Assembly: GCF_049446075.1 (NCBI RefSeq)
Contig: NZ_JBMSEB010000001.1
Location: forward strand, 1,860,001-1,924,000
Direction of reading: 5' to 3'
Length of the DNA: 64,000 bases
Source: Humibacter sp049446075
GTDB lineage: Bacteria; Actinomycetota; Actinomycetes; Actinomycetales; Microbacteriaceae
Shown here: positions 15,830 through 24,261 of the stretch, piece by piece
Numbering within the stretch: position 1 is the first letter of the stretch
Layout of the letters: every line of letters begins with the position of its first letter
The notes under the pieces: generated by a model
The model's database searches: none
Told to the model about the DNA's origin: nothing
Seen by the model: only the letters and a program-made list of their open reading frames with translations
Position numbers and translations under genes: made by a program

Positions 15830-16699
15830 TCAGGCGGCCGCCGGTTCCCGCAGCTGCGCGAGACCCTCCGCCAGGGTGGTCGTCGGACGGCCGATAAGCT
15901 CGCCGAGCGTCGGCGACGCTTGGCCAAGCGCACCGTCGCGGATGTTGCCGTCAAGCGCGGCGACGAATACGGCCGTTCCCTCGTCGAGGCCCGCGTCGGT
16001 GAGGATGCGAACGTGCTCCTCGGGTGCGACGGAGCGGTAGACGACATCGCGCCCAAGGAGCGTGCTCGCCTCGCGGGCGAACTCCTCGAAGGTCCAGGCG
16101 CGGTCTCCACTCAGCTCGTAGATTGCGCCGTCGTGACCCGGTGTGGTGAGGACGACGGCGGTCGCTTCCGCATACTCCGCACGCGTCGCGCTCGCCACTC
16201 GACCGTCGCCAGCGCTTCCGACGATCTCACCGGTCGCGGCGGCCACGTCGAGGGTTCCCGCGTAGTTCTCGGTGTACCAGTTGTTTCGCAGAACTGTCAC
16301 GGTGAGGCCGGAGTCGGCGAGAAGCCGCTCAGTCTCGGCGTGCTCGGGCGCGAGCACCAACTCGGAGGTGGTCGCGTAGGGCGCACTCGTGTAGACGACG
16401 CGCCCGACGCCTGTTCGCACGGCCGCATCGATCGCGTTGCGGTGCTGCGGCACGCGCTTCCCCGTCTCGGATCCCGAAACGAGCAGCAACACGTCTGCGC
16501 CGTCGAAGGCGCCGTCGAGCGTCTCAGGCTGCTCGAAATCGATGACGGCGGTCTCGACTCCGCGCTCGGCGAGAGGTGCGAGGCGCTCCGCGCTGCGTCC
16601 GAGGGCACGAATGGTGCCGGCAGGTACGCCGCGCTCCAGGAGGGACTCGACGACGAGACGGCCGAGCTGGCCGGTGGCACCGGTGACGACGATGGTCAT
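15830..16699 (-). CDS. NAD(P)H-binding reductase, QOR2/NmrA-like
   Basis: 289 aa. Rossmann start TIVVTGATGQLGRLVVESLLE (GxxGxxG) and a series of atypical short-chain-dehydrogenase features (VLLLVSGSE, RVVYTSAP, VTVLRNNWYTENY) place it with the NADPH:quinone reductase 2 / NmrA group, which lacks a strict YxxxK. ATG 16699 with AAGGA upstream is preferred over upstream starts. It is divergent from an HxlR regulator, a common pairing in which the regulator senses quinone or electrophile stress, so a role in detoxifying such compounds is likely. Confidence 0.88.
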   Translation of the reverse strand: MTIVVTGATGQLGRLVVESLLERGVPAGTIRALGRSAERLAPLAERGVETAVIDFEQPETLDGAFDGADVLLLVSGSETGKRVPQHRNAIDAAVRTGVGRVVYTSAPYATTSELVLAPEHAETERLLADSGLTVTVLRNNWYTENYAGTLDVAAATGEIVGSAGDGRVASATRAEYAEATAVVLTTPGHDGAIYELSGDRAWTFEEFAREASTLLGRDVVYRSVAPEEHVRILTDAGLDEGTAVFVAALDGNIRDGALGQASPTLGELIGRPTTTLAEGLAQLREPAAA

Positions 16700-16743
16700 G
16701 GGGGATCCTTTCGATGGGTTCGTCATGGTCAACCCGCGGAAGG

Positions 16744-16783
16744 TAACCAAACTTCCCAAACGGCGGTACCCACCTTTTGGTAA
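16744..16783. promoter_or_regulatory. Probable HxlR operator in divergent gap
   Basis: TAACCAAA (16744-16751) and TTTTGGTAA (16775-16783) form a near-perfect inverted repeat between the reductase and HxlR genes, overlapping the region where the -35 and -10 elements of the regulator promoter would lie. Confidence 0.55.
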
Positions 16784-16792
16784 GTTACTTAC

Positions 16793-17158
16793 GTGGATAC
16801 CGGAATTGAGTCGTTGAACGGCTTCGGCTTCACCGATGGCGTTCTTCCATCGGAATGCCCGAGCCGCATCGTGCTGAATCACATCACGAGTACGTGGGGT
16901 GTGCTCATCCTGGTCGCCCTATCGCGGAGCGACCTGCGATGGGGCGAGTTGCGCCGAACGGTGCAGGGCATCAGCGAGAAGATGCTTGCGCAGACGTTGC
17001 GCATCCTCGAGAAGGACGGGTTCGTGCTGCGTACCGCCCAGCCGACCGTGCCGCCGCGCGTTGACTACAGCCTGACGCCGCGCGGTCGTGAGGTGACGGA
17101 GCGACTGCTGCCCCTGATGGGTTGGATCGCCGAGAATGCCGACGAGATCGTCGCCTGA
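16793..17158 (+). CDS. HxlR-family transcriptional regulator
   Basis: 121 aa winged-helix protein. The family signature begins with a Cys near residue 23 (SECPSRIVLNHITSTWGVLILVALS), then LRWGELRRTVQGISEKMLAQTLRILEKDGFV and the wing (VDYSLTPRGREV). A Cys before the HTH is the redox or electrophile sensor in characterised homologues (HypR, QorR). GTG 16793 follows TAAGTT at 16781-16786 by six bases, consistent with a leaderless transcript. It is expected to control itself and the divergent QOR2-like gene. Confidence 0.9.
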   Translation: MDTGIESLNGFGFTDGVLPSECPSRIVLNHITSTWGVLILVALSRSDLRWGELRRTVQGISEKMLAQTLRILEKDGFVLRTAQPTVPPRVDYSLTPRGREVTERLLPLMGWIAENADEIVA

Positions 17159-17508
17159 ACCTCGCGGGCAGACGGCGGAAGCCCGGACGCGCTAGTCGAA
17201 CAGCACCACGACCTTGTCCGCGGCTCCCGGTGTGGTCGCGTTTGCGACGAGGCGGTCAGGCGACGCTGACCCCGAGCTGATCGGCGACTTCACGCACGCG
17301 CTGATGGCCGTCGCGACCCGGGCCACCGAGGATCGGGCGCGGGACCCCAGCGCGCGACAGGACCTCGACAAACACGTCGCCGACCGACTACGCCCCTTCG
17401 TCGCTGCGCTCCGGGATGCCCTTCCCCGGTAACGCGGCAGCATACGCGTCCGCCGCGGCATCCGGTCTTGTGCTCGCCAACCTACCGGTCGTTAGGTAGA
17501 CTAGTGCC
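17159..17508. pseudogene. 350-bp region with two decayed gene ends
   Basis: No intact gene is seen. On the plus strand about 17240-17432 reads as a protein C-terminus with GC-rich third positions (ELIGDFTHALMAVATRATED, then RLRPFVAALRDALPR and stop), possibly a regulator tail. On the minus strand, the frame ending at 17192 closes with GAADKVVVLFD, a common ending of medium-chain dehydrogenases. Both look like fragments left by deletion. The segment just before 17509 is the TetR promoter. Confidence 0.4.
17480..17497. promoter_or_regulatory. Probable TetR operator
   Basis: ACCTA-N8-TAGGT inverted repeat overlapping the likely -10 element TAGACT (17497-17502) of the TetR gene that starts at 17509. 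The geometry suits autorepression. Confidence 0.6.
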
Positions 17509-18111
17509 ATGAGCTCGGACACCGACACCCGCGTTCGACGTCGTAGTGGCGCCCAGACACGTCGATTGGCACAGCGGGTCGCACTCGAGCTGTTCACCAG
17601 GTACGGGTACGAGCGAACGTCGTTACGGCAAATCGCGGAAGCGCTGGGGATCAACAAGGCGTCGCTCTACTACCACTTCGCTTCGAAAGAGGCGATCCTT
17701 CAATCCCTCATGGATGAACGTGGGAGCGAGGCAGAGCAGCTGATCGAATGGCTACACCAGCAGCCCCGCACTGCGGATCTGCTCGAGCAGGCGGTATTGC
17801 GCTGGGTTTTGTCCTTCTCGGCGGACAAGCTCCGCGCCATCCGTTTCATGGCAGCCAACCCGCTGGTCATCCGAGACCTCGCAAAGGGCGGCGGTGACCG
17901 AGTCGGCTCGCTGCTCAGCGCTCTCATCGACGACCTGAGCGAACTGCTTCCCGAGCGCACCGACGAGAACGTGCTGCTGCTGCGGATGTCGGTCCTGAGC
18001 ATCAACTCGGCAGCGCAAGCAGTTGCCCCTGGCGTTGACAATGCCGTCATCGTCAACGCTGCACAGCGCGCGGCTCGAGCCCTCCTCCGGGAGATCAGCC
18101 GCGCGAGCTGA
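17509..18111 (+). CDS. TetR-family transcriptional regulator
   Basis: 200 aa. The N-terminal HTH is canonical: VALELFTRYGYERTSLRQIA, then EALGINKASLYYHFASKEAIL (residues 23-65). The C-terminal ligand domain is helical. The ATG lies six bases after TAGACT, indicating a leaderless message, and an ACCTA-N8-TAGGT palindrome overlaps that promoter. It is followed 67 bases later by a DUF1772 membrane-protein gene on the same strand, its most likely target. Confidence 0.9.
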   Translation: MSSDTDTRVRRRSGAQTRRLAQRVALELFTRYGYERTSLRQIAEALGINKASLYYHFASKEAILQSLMDERGSEAEQLIEWLHQQPRTADLLEQAVLRWVLSFSADKLRAIRFMAANPLVIRDLAKGGGDRVGSLLSALIDDLSELLPERTDENVLLLRMSVLSINSAAQAVAPGVDNAVIVNAAQRAARALLREISRAS

Positions 18112-18178
18112 CCCGGCCTGCGCAATTGCTCGAGCGACAAGGGCGAGCCAGAACCGCGCAACCAGAAAGAAGAGAGCC

Positions 18179-18637
18179 ATGACGATTCTGCTCATCGTCC
18201 AGTTGGTACTGGCTGGTCTGTTGGCCGGGGAAGAATTCATTGTTCGCTGGGGAATTCAACCGGCGATCGCCTCACTGCCCGACGACGCGCACGTGCGTAC
18301 GCGGATTGCTCTGGTGAAACGCTTGAAGGTAGTCGTCCCGATCCTTATGGTGGCGGCGGTGCTCGCCTCGGTCGCGGTGTTGATCGGCGAAGGTCTCGCG
18401 CAAGGATTTGGATTCCGAATCGCCGGAATGGTGGCTCTCATCATCTTCGTTCTCGCGTCGTTTCTCGGCACGGTCCCGATCAACATGGGGGTCAACGACT
18501 GGAATCCCGACGATCTACCGGCTGACTGGGCTTCCGTGGTGACACGTTGGCAGCGGATCGACGTTCTCCGCTCAACTGCTGCCGGGCTGGCATTCGTACT
18601 GTTCATCGTCGCACTCGTGACGCGGACTGCATTGTGA
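18179..18637 (+). CDS. DUF1772 (anthrone-oxygenase-like) membrane protein
   Basis: 152 aa with four hydrophobic segments: LLIVQLVLAGLLAGEEFIV, VVVPILMVAAVLASVAVLI, IAGMVALIIFVLASFLG and AAGLAFVLFIVALVT. Conserved DUF1772 positions seen are the charged residue pair in the first helix region (GEEFIVRWG), VPINMGVNDWNPDD in the loop and WQRIDVLRS before the last helix. Some fungal relatives oxidise anthrones, but bacterial members have no settled function. ATG 18179 is chosen because the first helix starts there. Probably co-regulated by the preceding TetR. Confidence 0.85.
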   Translation: MTILLIVQLVLAGLLAGEEFIVRWGIQPAIASLPDDAHVRTRIALVKRLKVVVPILMVAAVLASVAVLIGEGLAQGFGFRIAGMVALIIFVLASFLGTVPINMGVNDWNPDDLPADWASVVTRWQRIDVLRSTAAGLAFVLFIVALVTRTAL

Positions 18638-18647
18638 GCCGCCGCCC

Positions 18648-19250
18648 CTATTCGGGTAGCAGCACCCGCACGTGGTCCCGGATCTCTTGCACCACCTCGT
18701 TCACCGGGGCGGCGATGTTGTTGGTCGCTGCCATGGCGATGAACATGGCGGCGGAGACGAGGTGCGCCCTTGTCGCGGCATCCTTCTCGCCGATGCGCCC
18801 GTCGCGTAGCAGCACGGCCCTGATCGCCTCTTCGGTCTGCACGGTCAGCTCCAGCGCAGCACGATGGTTGGGTTCCGCGGGGTCGCCGAAGACGATCTCG
18901 CGCAGATAGGTTCGTCCGTTGTCGATCTGCTTGCGGTTGCACTCCACGACCGGTCGCACGATCGCCATCAGCGCGTCGAGGGGGTCGCGGATGCCTTGCG
19001 CCGCCGACTTGCCCTGCTCGAGCGCCTCGGCGTAGGTCGAGTTCTGCACGAGGAGCAGCAACTCGGCCTTGCTCTTGGCATAGAGGAACAGCGTTCCTGC
19101 GCCGATGTCTGCCCGGTCGGCGATCTCCTGGGTGGTGACGTCGTCGACGCCGCGCTCGGCGAAGAGCTCTTTGGCTCCAGCCATGATGCGGTCTAGCTTC
19201 TCCTGCTTGTTCCGCTCACGTCGGCCGGGCGACTTGGATGCCAGGGGCAT
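18648..19250 (-). CDS. TetR-family transcriptional regulator
   Basis: 200 aa from ATG 19250. HTH: AGAKELFAERGVDDVTTQEI, then ADRADIGAGTLFLYAKSKAEL, followed by helices with a long central ligand-binding region (VVECNRKQIDNGRTYLREIVFG). It is the distal member of a leftward group with an alpha/beta hydrolase and a zinc-free medium-chain reductase. The perfect ATGAG-N4-CTCAT palindrome ahead of that group (21374-21387) is its likely operator. Confidence 0.9.
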   Translation of the reverse strand: MPLASKSPGRRERNKQEKLDRIMAGAKELFAERGVDDVTTQEIADRADIGAGTLFLYAKSKAELLLLVQNSTYAEALEQGKSAAQGIRDPLDALMAIVRPVVECNRKQIDNGRTYLREIVFGDPAEPNHRAALELTVQTEEAIRAVLLRDGRIGEKDAATRAHLVSAAMFIAMAATNNIAAPVNEVVQEIRDHVRVLLPE

Positions 19251-19362
19251 GGCTGTCCTTCGTTGCTGAATGGGCTGGGACCTGCGGCCACTCATTCTTT
19301 CACGTGGCCCGGGAAGGCCTCCGTTCCGGTCACGGGCGTCACGGGAAATCGACGGCGGCGGG

Positions 19363-20241
19363 TCACGACGTGGCGCCCGACCCGAGGAACTCGACGGCGA
19401 CGGGAGCGAACCGGTCGTGGAACTGGAAGACCCCGCCGTGTCCCGAGTCCGGGTAGATGATCAGGTCGGAGCCCTTGATGCGCCGGTGCAGGTCCTCGGA
19501 AAGAACCGACGGCACCATGCGATCGTTGTCGCCGTTGGCGATCAGGGTGGGTTGGCTCACGCGTGACAGGTCGGCGGAGGCCGAGCGTCCGAAGTTCTTG
19601 ATCGCCTTAAGCTGTGTCGGCAGTCCCGGAGTCCTGAATGCCGTATCGCGGTCGGTGGTGCGTTCCTTCAAGCGTTCGACAAAGGCACGCCCGGCACGCT
19701 TGCCTGTGACGTTGCGGTTGAAGAACAAGAACTCCTTCGGATCCGACCGCGTGAGCGCAGCTCGGAGAACATCCCAATACGTGACGCGGGCCACCTTGTC
19801 CATGTCCTTGCCGCCCCTGGGGCCGGTGCCGGTGAGGATGAGCTGGCGCACGAGGTCGGGATGCTTCAGCACGAGGTCCTGCGCGATCATCCCGCCCATC
19901 GAGAAGGAGAAGACGTCGATCTTCTCGTATCCGAGTGCCTTGACGAAGGAGTAGGCGCCATCCGCCATCGCCTCGATGCTGTCTCGAACGCGGCCGGTGG
20001 AGCTTCCGACGCCGGACTGGTCGAAGGTGATGACGTGGCGATTCTTTGCGATGGGATCGACGATGCGCGGGTCCCAGTTGTCCATGTTTCCGGCGAGGTG
20101 CACGAAGAACACCACAGGGATCCCGCTCTTCGGTCCCAGCTCTCGGTACGCGTAGGTCACGCCGCCGGCCTCGACCGTGCGGGTCGGCGCCTGAGCGTAT
20201 GACGTGATGACGGCTTCGTTCGATAAGTCTTCGGTGTTCAT
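19363..20241 (-). CDS. Alpha/beta hydrolase
   Basis: 292 aa. Features: oxyanion strand VVFFVHLAGNMDNWDP, DQSGVGSS turn, nucleophile elbow SFSMGGM (Ser near residue 116), acid in NGDNDRMVPS and His in DSGHGGVFQFHDRF. The cap is moderately long (MDKVARVTYWDVLRAAL). Homologues are often annotated as chloroperoxidase-like or haloalkane-type esterases; the substrate is not predictable. It lies 42 bases downstream of a medium-chain reductase, so the two probably act on the same electrophilic or xenobiotic class of compound under the TetR that follows. Confidence 0.87.
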   Translation of the reverse strand: MNTEDLSNEAVITSYAQAPTRTVEAGGVTYAYRELGPKSGIPVVFFVHLAGNMDNWDPRIVDPIAKNRHVITFDQSGVGSSTGRVRDSIEAMADGAYSFVKALGYEKIDVFSFSMGGMIAQDLVLKHPDLVRQLILTGTGPRGGKDMDKVARVTYWDVLRAALTRSDPKEFLFFNRNVTGKRAGRAFVERLKERTTDRDTAFRTPGLPTQLKAIKNFGRSASADLSRVSQPTLIANGDNDRMVPSVLSEDLHRRIKGSDLIIYPDSGHGGVFQFHDRFAPVAVEFLGSGATS

Positions 20242-20283
20242 GATGTTCTCCTGTTTCGGTGTGGGTGTGATGGATGAAGCTGC

Positions 20284-21285
20284 TCAGGCGTGGCTGACCA
20301 CGGCCTTGCCTCGGATGCCGCCCGAGGACAGTGATCGCACCGCTTCGGCCGTCTGGTCGAAGCGGAAGACGCGTCCGACGACGGGACGGATCGCGCCGTT
20401 GTCTACGAGGGCGCTGACCTGACGTAGCTGGTCGCCGCTTGCGCGAACGAAGAGGAACTCGTACCGCACGCCGAGCCGCCGAGCCCGTCGGCGAATGCGG
20501 GCGCTGAGCGCGGACATCGCCAAGCGCAGCACCGGGTTGGCCCCGGTCTCGCGGGCGAACGCGGCGTCCGGCGGCCCGGCTATGCCGATGGCCTTTCCAC
20601 CGGCCCGCAGCACGCTCAACGACCTCTCCAGGTTGGGGCCCCCGACGCTGTCGAGCACGAGGTCGTAGCCGTCGATGAGTTCTTCGAACCGCTGATTGCG
20701 GTAATCGATGACGATGTCCGCACCGAGCTCGCGGACGAAGCCGAAGTTGCCCGCGCTGACGGTAGTAGCGACGGATGCCCCGAGCTGCTTTGCGAGCTGG
20801 ATCGCGATGGTCCCGACGCCGCCCGCACCGCCGTGGATGAGCACGCGTTGCCCCGCTCGCACGCGCCCCTTCTCGACGAGCGCCTGCCAAGCGGTCAGCG
20901 CAACGAGCGGGAGCGAGGCCGCTTCCTCGAACGTCACAGTCGCCGGCTTCAGAGCCAGGTCTTGTTCCGCAACCGCGATCCGCTCGGCGAACGTTCCGAT
21001 CCGGTCCTTGTTCGGACGGGCGTACACCTCGTCTCCCGGGGCGAAGCCGCGCACCTCGGCGCCGACGGCAGCGACCGTTCCCGCGACGTCGTTGCCCAGA
21101 ACCTGCGGCAACCGGTACGGGAGTATCTGCTTGAACTCGCCGGCACGGATCCTCTCGTCCAACGCATTGACGCCTGCTGCTCGCACCTGAACGAGCACAT
21201 CGCTAAGGCCCAGAACAGGCTCGGGCACATCCGCTTCATACAGCGGACCCTTGTACTCGCTGACGACGAAAGCGCGCATGTCCAT
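20284..21285 (-). CDS. Zinc-free NADP-dependent medium-chain oxidoreductase (quinone oxidoreductase-like)
   Basis: 333 aa, MDR superfamily. The zinc-binding cysteine lobe is absent, as in quinone oxidoreductases. Core features are AAGVNALDERIRAGEFK, LGNDVAGTVAAVGAEVRGFAPGDEVYAR and the NADPH site VLIHGGAGGVGTIAIQLAKQLGA (AxGGVG). Residues YRNQRFEELIDGYDLVLDSVGG are the usual continuation. It heads a leftward unit with an alpha/beta hydrolase and TetR; the upstream ATGAG-N4-CTCAT palindrome is the control site. It probably reduces enones or quinones. Confidence 0.9.
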   Translation of the reverse strand: MDMRAFVVSEYKGPLYEADVPEPVLGLSDVLVQVRAAGVNALDERIRAGEFKQILPYRLPQVLGNDVAGTVAAVGAEVRGFAPGDEVYARPNKDRIGTFAERIAVAEQDLALKPATVTFEEAASLPLVALTAWQALVEKGRVRAGQRVLIHGGAGGVGTIAIQLAKQLGASVATTVSAGNFGFVRELGADIVIDYRNQRFEELIDGYDLVLDSVGGPNLERSLSVLRAGGKAIGIAGPPDAAFARETGANPVLRLAMSALSARIRRRARRLGVRYEFLFVRASGDQLRQVSALVDNGAIRPVVGRVFRFDQTAEAVRSLSSGGIRGKAVVSHA

Positions 21286-21373
21286 TCCTTCTCGGTTCGA
21301 GGCGCTCTTTCGGCTACGTGTGATGACCGAGGTCTCGACCTCCTGTCACCCGGAAAGTCGAGCGCGCTCAATT

Positions 21374-21387
21374 ATGAGCACACTCAT
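21374..21387. promoter_or_regulatory. Probable TetR operator
   Basis: ATGAGCACACTCAT, a perfect ATGAG-N4-CTCAT palindrome in an AT-richer stretch 89 bases upstream of the quinone oxidoreductase-like gene. It is the likely binding site of the TetR encoded at the end of that unit. Confidence 0.65.
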
Positions 21388-21427
21388 GTTTCGATGTCAA
21401 CGCCACCTGGCATCGCCCGAGAACGAC

Positions 21428-21465
21428 TTCGAGCCCGGTCAGTGAGGAGACTGACCGGGCTCGAA
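21428..21465. terminator. Long perfect hairpin between two leftward units
   Basis: TTCGAGCCCGGTCAGT (21428-21443) pairs over 16 bases with ACTGACCGGGCTCGAA (21450-21465), with a 6-base loop. It lies about 100 bases downstream of the levanase stop. A T-tract (CTTTTG) is present only on the plus side, so on the minus strand it may act as a stabilising or factor-aided terminator. Confidence 0.7.
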
Positions 21466-21568
21466 GGGCTTTTGTGCGTTCCAGCTCTGGCGCTGATTCA
21501 CTTCCGCGCGCAGGTGGGTTGCCAGTCGCGTGTCAGGGATGGACGGGCAGCCCTTGCCGGCTGGACGG

Positions 21569-24124
21569 TTATCTCCATATCGATTTCAGGTGCCAGGCCT
21601 GCACGGAGTCGACCGTGGCCGTGCCGCCGGCGGCGAAGGCGGTGACTCCCGTACTCGAGGCATCTGGCAAGATCTGCTCGGTCAGCACACGCGTTCCGTC
21701 GGCAGCGAAAACCTCGACAGAAGAGGCGTCGACGAGGATGTGCAGGCTGATCCCACCTTGGGCATCCAGCGTGAGCGGGGCTGTTGCTCGTCCCGAGAAC
21801 GACGGATTGAAGCTGGTGTTTCCCGACTGGGTGCGATCGATGTACAGCTCTCCGCTGCCGGTGTCGTATCCGATCTGAGTGGACTGTCCGTTGCCGACGC
21901 GAACGTTGAGGCCGAACGTCGATGCTGTCCCGGCGGTGAGACGAGCGTTCAGCTCCAGTTCCGCCCCGTTAATGGGAAGCGCTGTGGTGCCCGAGACCTT
22001 CGTCTTCCGGACGTTCGCGGCCGGTCCGCTTCGCAAGGTGTTCAACCCCTTCACTGGGTCTTGGACCAGTTGCACGCTGCCGTCCACGGTTCGCAGGGAC
22101 TCTGTCCGAGGGAACGATTCCGCGCCTTGCCACGGTGAGGTGGGCACGTTGGCCGCGTACGCCCAGTTGTTCATCCATGCGATGTTGATCCGCTGACCGT
22201 TCGGTGCGTCGTTCCAGGTGTTCTCGGCGTAGAAGTCGGATCCGTAGTCGATCCAGTGTGCACGCTGGATCTGGTTCAGCGCCGGCTTGGATGCCAGGGT
22301 GAAGTCGTCTGCGAGGATGTGTCCCCAGCCGCCCGTCGCGTTGTCAACGATCTGCAGTTGCGCTTGCTTGCCCTGCAGGTCGGCGAGGTTCCAGGATGCC
22401 CAGTCGAGGCTCTCGCTGTTCTTGCCGGTAGCCGAGCGCACAACTTTTCCGTCTACGAGGAGGTTCACCGAGGTCTGGTTGTCCCACACGGGCGCCTTCT
22501 CGTTGGCGAAGACGATATCGCCCACCATCAGATGCCCCCAGCCGGTGGAGCCGTCGTTCTGATCGACGACCTGGATCTGTGCTTGCTTCCCCTGATAGCC
22601 GGATGTATCCCAGGTAGCCCACTGCAGGTTCCCGGTGTTGTTCCCGGTGGCAGTCTCGACAACCTTCCCGTCGATGATGAGGTTCACGGCTGTCGGATTC
22701 GCTTGACTCATCGGGTGCGTACCGCCGGCGATCTGCAGATCGATGTACGGACTGTTGACGGCGAAGGTGGACGACGTGATGGTCCCCTGGCCGGGGTCGC
22801 CATCTGGTCCCCAGGTGTCCAGCACGCCGGTGCTGACCTGGTTTCCGAGCTGCTCATGGCTGGGTCCGGTGCCGACGAACGCTCCCGTGGTCGTCCAGCC
22901 TGGGTCATATGCGGATCCAGAGAAGTCGGTGAAAACGGTCCCGCTCGGGAGAGTGCCGAATGGGACGGCGCCCGCGGTGAACGGGTTCTGACCTCCACCC
23001 ACCAGGAAGTTGAGGTACTGCTTGTCAATAGTGAAATCGGGTGAGGTCAGGCTTCCAGTGGAGGCGTCTCCGCCGTTGTAGCTGTTCACCAGGTAGGTGC
23101 CGGAGTAGCCGGTAACTGTCTGCTGATCGGGCAGTGCGCCAGCCGCGGGTGCGCTGCCGAAGGCGCTTCCTGTCGTTGTCCAGTCGCCGTAGCTTCCTGA
23201 CTCGAAGCCGTCCAGCGCCGTTCCGGCCGGTGGGGTGTAGGTGGCCGGACCGTCGGGTACGAACGTGGATCCGTTGAATTGCCCTACGAAGTACTGCACA
23301 CCAGTGCTGCCGACGCTCACGCTCAGCACCCACTTCTGGTTGCGCGTGTTCCCGTCGACCGGCAAGGGGTAGAGGTCGGGCATCTCCCACACTCCGGTGG
23401 TCGCCCCGGCAGGTCCGAAGGTGCCGGCTTGCGTCCACTGTTTCAGGTCGGGCGAGGTGTAGAACGCGACTTTGTACTGGTCGCTCAGCGTGACCGCCAT
23501 CATCCATTCGTGACCAGGCGCGTACCAGAACACTTTGGGATCACGGAAGTTGACCGACCCCATGTCGATCACGGGGTTGCCCGCATAGCGCGTCCAGGTG
23601 TGGCCATCGTCCGTGCTGTATGCAACGCTCTGCGACTGCACGTTGGTCCCTGCCTGCACGCTGGTGTAGATCGCCACCATTGCGGGGTTCTTGGCCGTTC
23701 CGAACCCGCTGGTGTTCTGACTGTCGACCACGGCACTGCCCGAGAAGAACGCACTGCTGCCCGGATCTGGCGCGGGCCCCGTCACATCAATGTTCGTCCA
23801 GTGCGTGAGGTCCTTGCTGACGGCCCCCTTCCATGTCCCGAAACTGAACAAGTAGTAGAGCCCGTTCTTGTAGACCAGTCCATTGGGGTCGCCGATCCAG
23901 CCGGTCGGCAGTGAGTAGTGGAATTGCGGACGATACGGCTCTTGGTAGCTCGCGCCGCTGCTTCCCGTGGAAGACGAGACGGGCTGAGGGGTCGCCGCTT
24001 CGCTCGGGAGCGGCGCCAGGCCGGCCAGGGCGATTCCGCCGAGTGCAGCTGCAGCGACCGCCTTCGCGAACCGCGCCCGCAAGCTGAGACGCCTGGCCGG
24101 GCGGCGGAGGTGTGTTGGAACCAT
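21569..24124 (-). CDS. Secreted GH32 fructan hydrolase (levanase/inulinase type) with nested insert modules
   Basis: 851 aa with an N-terminal export signal (twin-arginine-like RRLSL, hydrophobic AAAALGGIALAGLAPL, likely cleavage near residue 44). GH32 catalytic features: WIGDPNG (nucleophile Asp79), FRDPKVF (Asp195) and VWEMPDLY (acid/base Glu247). Residues about 303-613, inside the five-bladed propeller, are an insertion built of repeats: A1 (DGFESGSYGDWTTTGSAFG), A2 (GSAYDPGWTTTGAFVGTGP), B1 (VNLIIDGKVVETATGNN) and B2 (VNLLVDGKVVRSATGKN). The propeller resumes at RINIAWMNNWAYA and ends in a GH32 C-terminal sandwich. It would cleave levan or inulin outside the cell. AGGAAGG precedes the ATG, and LacI operators lie upstream. 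Confidence 0.92.
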   Translation of the reverse strand: MVPTHLRRPARRLSLRARFAKAVAAAALGGIALAGLAPLPSEAATPQPVSSSTGSSGASYQEPYRPQFHYSLPTGWIGDPNGLVYKNGLYYLFSFGTWKGAVSKDLTHWTNIDVTGPAPDPGSSAFFSGSAVVDSQNTSGFGTAKNPAMVAIYTSVQAGTNVQSQSVAYSTDDGHTWTRYAGNPVIDMGSVNFRDPKVFWYAPGHEWMMAVTLSDQYKVAFYTSPDLKQWTQAGTFGPAGATTGVWEMPDLYPLPVDGNTRNQKWVLSVSVGSTGVQYFVGQFNGSTFVPDGPATYTPPAGTALDGFESGSYGDWTTTGSAFGSAPAAGALPDQQTVTGYSGTYLVNSYNGGDASTGSLTSPDFTIDKQYLNFLVGGGQNPFTAGAVPFGTLPSGTVFTDFSGSAYDPGWTTTGAFVGTGPSHEQLGNQVSTGVLDTWGPDGDPGQGTITSSTFAVNSPYIDLQIAGGTHPMSQANPTAVNLIIDGKVVETATGNNTGNLQWATWDTSGYQGKQAQIQVVDQNDGSTGWGHLMVGDIVFANEKAPVWDNQTSVNLLVDGKVVRSATGKNSESLDWASWNLADLQGKQAQLQIVDNATGGWGHILADDFTLASKPALNQIQRAHWIDYGSDFYAENTWNDAPNGQRINIAWMNNWAYAANVPTSPWQGAESFPRTESLRTVDGSVQLVQDPVKGLNTLRSGPAANVRKTKVSGTTALPINGAELELNARLTAGTASTFGLNVRVGNGQSTQIGYDTGSGELYIDRTQSGNTSFNPSFSGRATAPLTLDAQGGISLHILVDASSVEVFAADGTRVLTEQILPDASSTGVTAFAAGGTATVDSVQAWHLKSIWR

Positions 24125-24187
24125 GGAACGACCTTCCTCTCTGAAGGTAAAGCGACTCGGGATGGCCCGTCAGAACAGATCAGGGCA

Positions 24188-24201
24188 GCGATACGTATGC
24201 G
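24188..24201. promoter_or_regulatory. LacI-type operator upstream of secreted GH32 gene
   Basis: GCGATACGTATGCG has the core ATACGTAT (24191-24198), the same core as the two operators beside the LacI gene. It lies 64 bases before the levanase start. Confidence 0.7.
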
Positions 24202-24210
24202 TCGCTCCTA

Positions 24211-24225
24211 TCAATGCGTATCGAC
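24211..24225. promoter_or_regulatory. Second, weaker LacI-type half operator
   Basis: TCAATGCGTATCGAC retains CAATxCGTAT of the CAATACGTATTG consensus. It lies about 21 bases (two helical turns) from the first site, which would allow co-operative binding. Confidence 0.5.
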
Positions 24226-24261
24226 AACGGTGTGCAGCGGACCCATTCACCCGCCGCGATT

